Source: an uncultured Bacilli bacterium (GTDB taxonomy: Bacteria > Bacillota_I > Bacilli_A > RF39 > UBA660). From it: DNA of 14,464 bases. A program made the position numbers and the translations under genes. Positions within the stretch are counted from its first letter, which is position 1; each line of letters opens with the position of its first letter. The stretch spans positions 1-14,464 of the forward strand of contig CANPWK010000015.1 of the NCBI GenBank assembly GCA_947584105.1. Reading direction: 5' to 3'. The notes below the pieces were generated by a model. It had not been told where the DNA came from. It worked only from the letters and a program-made list of their open reading frames with translations, and ran no database searches. Positions 13,908-14,464 of the stretch are shown here, in pieces.

Positions 13908-13923
13908 GCTATTATATAATAGC
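13908..13923. repeat. Perfect palindrome over the nfu -10 box
   Basis: GCTATTATATAATAGC is a perfect 16-base palindrome. It contains the -10 box of the nfu promoter and ends four bases before the predicted transcription start, a position suited to an operator. It could also partly reflect the self-symmetry of TATA sequences. Confidence 0.5.
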
Positions 13924-13939
13924 AAATTTAATTTGTAAA
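13911..13939 (-). promoter_or_regulatory. Sigma-A promoter of the nfu-type gene
   Basis: On the minus strand TTTACA (complement of 13934-13939), 17 bases, TATAAT (complement of 13911-13916). The start near 13904 is at the edge of the GGTGA ribosome site, giving a leader of about 11 nt. Confidence 0.8.
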
Positions 13940-13962
13940 GCCTTTTTTTTAATAAAAAAATA

Positions 13963-13971
13963 TGCTATAAT
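13963..13971 (+). promoter_or_regulatory. Extended -10 promoter of the S1-domain gene
   Basis: TGCTATAAT is a TGn-extended perfect -10 box. The -35 region is only a T-run (around 13943-13950), which extended -10 promoters tolerate. The start near 13978 coincides with the GGTGG ribosome site (13978-13982). It is divergent from the nfu promoter. Confidence 0.65.
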
Positions 13972-13986
13972 TTAGCTGGTGGTATT

Positions 13987-14376
13987 GTGTCGAAATTTAG
14001 AAAGGGAAATATTATTCGTGGAACAGTAACAGGAATTGAAAATTATGGTGTTTTTGTTTCATGTGATGATTATTACAGTGGACTTATTCATATCTCAGAA
14101 ATTTCGGATAAATTTGTTAGTAATATTAATGATTTTGTCAAACTTGGAGATGTTATTTATGTTAAAATACTAGATGTTGATGAATCATTAGGGCAATTAA
14201 AATTAAGTATTAAAAATATGAATTATAAAAGAGGGCATAATATTAGAAGAACTAAAATTAAAGAAACAAGTTTAGGCTTTAAAACATTAGCTTATAATTT
14301 GCCAATCTGGATAGAGAATAGTTTAAAAAAAATTGAGAATACTAAAAAAAATAGCTCAAATACTATTGACAAATAG
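13987..14376 (+). CDS. yugI: S1 RNA-binding protein of the YugI/GSP13 family
   Basis: A ribosome-associated S1-domain protein, known as general stress protein 13 (YugI) in Bacillus and CvfD in streptococci, where it acts in post-transcriptional control. Residues about 5-75 form one S1 domain: GTVTGIENYGVFVSCDDYYS, SGLIHISEIS, then GDVIYVKILDVD and GQLKLSI. A basic linker follows. The C-terminal block GFKTLAYNLPIWIE matches the GF-TL---L--WIE end of the Bacillus protein, which distinguishes it from other S1 proteins. Its 129 residues equal the family size (130). It starts at GTG 13987 with GGTGG (13978-13982) four bases upstream. The tRNA-Val promoter overlaps its last codons. Confidence 0.85.
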   Translation: MSKFRKGNIIRGTVTGIENYGVFVSCDDYYSGLIHISEISDKFVSNINDFVKLGDVIYVKILDVDESLGQLKLSIKNMNYKRGHNIRRTKIKETSLGFKTLAYNLPIWIENSLKKIENTKKNSSNTIDK

Positions 14377-14394
14377 CGTTTAACATGATATAGT
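14366..14394 (+). promoter_or_regulatory. Promoter of tRNA-Val
   Basis: TTGACA (14366-14371), 17 bases, TATAGT (14389-14394). Transcription would begin near 14401, fifteen bases before the mature tRNA. The -35 box overlaps the last codons of yugI. Confidence 0.85.
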
Positions 14395-14415
14395 TAATAA
14401 CGTCCAATGTTTTTC

Positions 14416-14464
14416 GGGCGATTAGCTCAGTTGGTTAGAGCACCTGCCTTACAAGCAGGGGGTC
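14416..14464 (+). tRNA. trnV: tRNA-Val (anticodon UAC), cut by the window edge
   Basis: The acceptor strand GGGCGAT (14416-14422) is followed by a D-arm with GCTC and GAGC stems, then the anticodon arm CCTGC-CTTACAA-GCAGG with anticodon TAC at 14450-14452 (Val). The T-arm, 3' acceptor strand and end lie beyond base 14464, so about 27 bases are missing. More tRNA genes may follow. Confidence 0.95.

Noticed and set aside
1..14464. CRISPR array, mobile element, prophage or defence system
   Set aside because: No repeat-spacer pattern, transposase, integrase, recombinase, restriction or toxin-antitoxin gene is present; the only long direct repeat is inside the ferredoxin gene.

Overview
This is a strongly AT-rich stretch of a low-GC, endospore-forming member of the Bacillota. 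Four things point there: spore-specific genes (cwlD, a dacB-type carboxypeptidase, spmA, spmB, a gerA/gerC/gerB germinant receptor), the order dacB-spmA-spmB-rluB known from Bacillus, Shine-Dalgarno sites of the GGAGG/GGTGA type, and use of TGA as stop with TGG for Trp. The last point argues against a Mollicutes-type genetic code. I cannot name the species; an uncultured gut-type member of the Bacilli is plausible.

Layout, left to right. (1) 1-932: an orphan membrane protein with its own promoter and terminator. (2) 1079-3986: a spore cortex block. cwlD stands alone; dacB-spmA-spmB follow as overlapping genes behind a good sigma-E-like promoter. (3) 3983-5127: rluB from a perfect vegetative promoter whose -35 box overlaps the spmB stop, then a nested-hairpin terminator, then a converging ferredoxin gene that carries a recent in-frame internal duplication. 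(4) 5251-9755: a tail-anchored orphan protein converges on, and overlaps by 48 bases, a three-gene germinant-receptor operon on the minus strand (gerA, gerC, gerB). (5) 9782-12139: two ECF-type ABC ATPases and truA. The usual ecfT gene is absent, and both ATPases lack the catalytic glutamate and the switch histidine. (6) 12147-13664: an orphan coiled-coil protein and a spore-coat-kinase-like protein. (7) 13666-14464: a minus-strand Nfu-type Fe-S protein, a divergent YugI-type S1 protein, and a tRNA-Val(UAC) cut by the right edge.

How the genes work together. CwlD, DacB, SpmA and SpmB act on cortex peptidoglycan and spore core dehydration. The GerA/C/B complex sits in the inner spore membrane and senses germinants. 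The coat-kinase-like protein may belong to the spore outer layers. The rest (RluB, TruA, YugI, tRNA-Val, ferredoxin, Nfu) are ribosome, RNA and Fe-S housekeeping functions.

The points most worth a second look are the doubly degenerate ECF ATPase pair without EcfT, the duplicated acidic segment of the ferredoxin, and a window-wide pattern in which the predicted transcription start falls at or just before the Shine-Dalgarno site, giving leaders of only about 8-19 nt. I saw no mobile element, CRISPR array or prophage gene.
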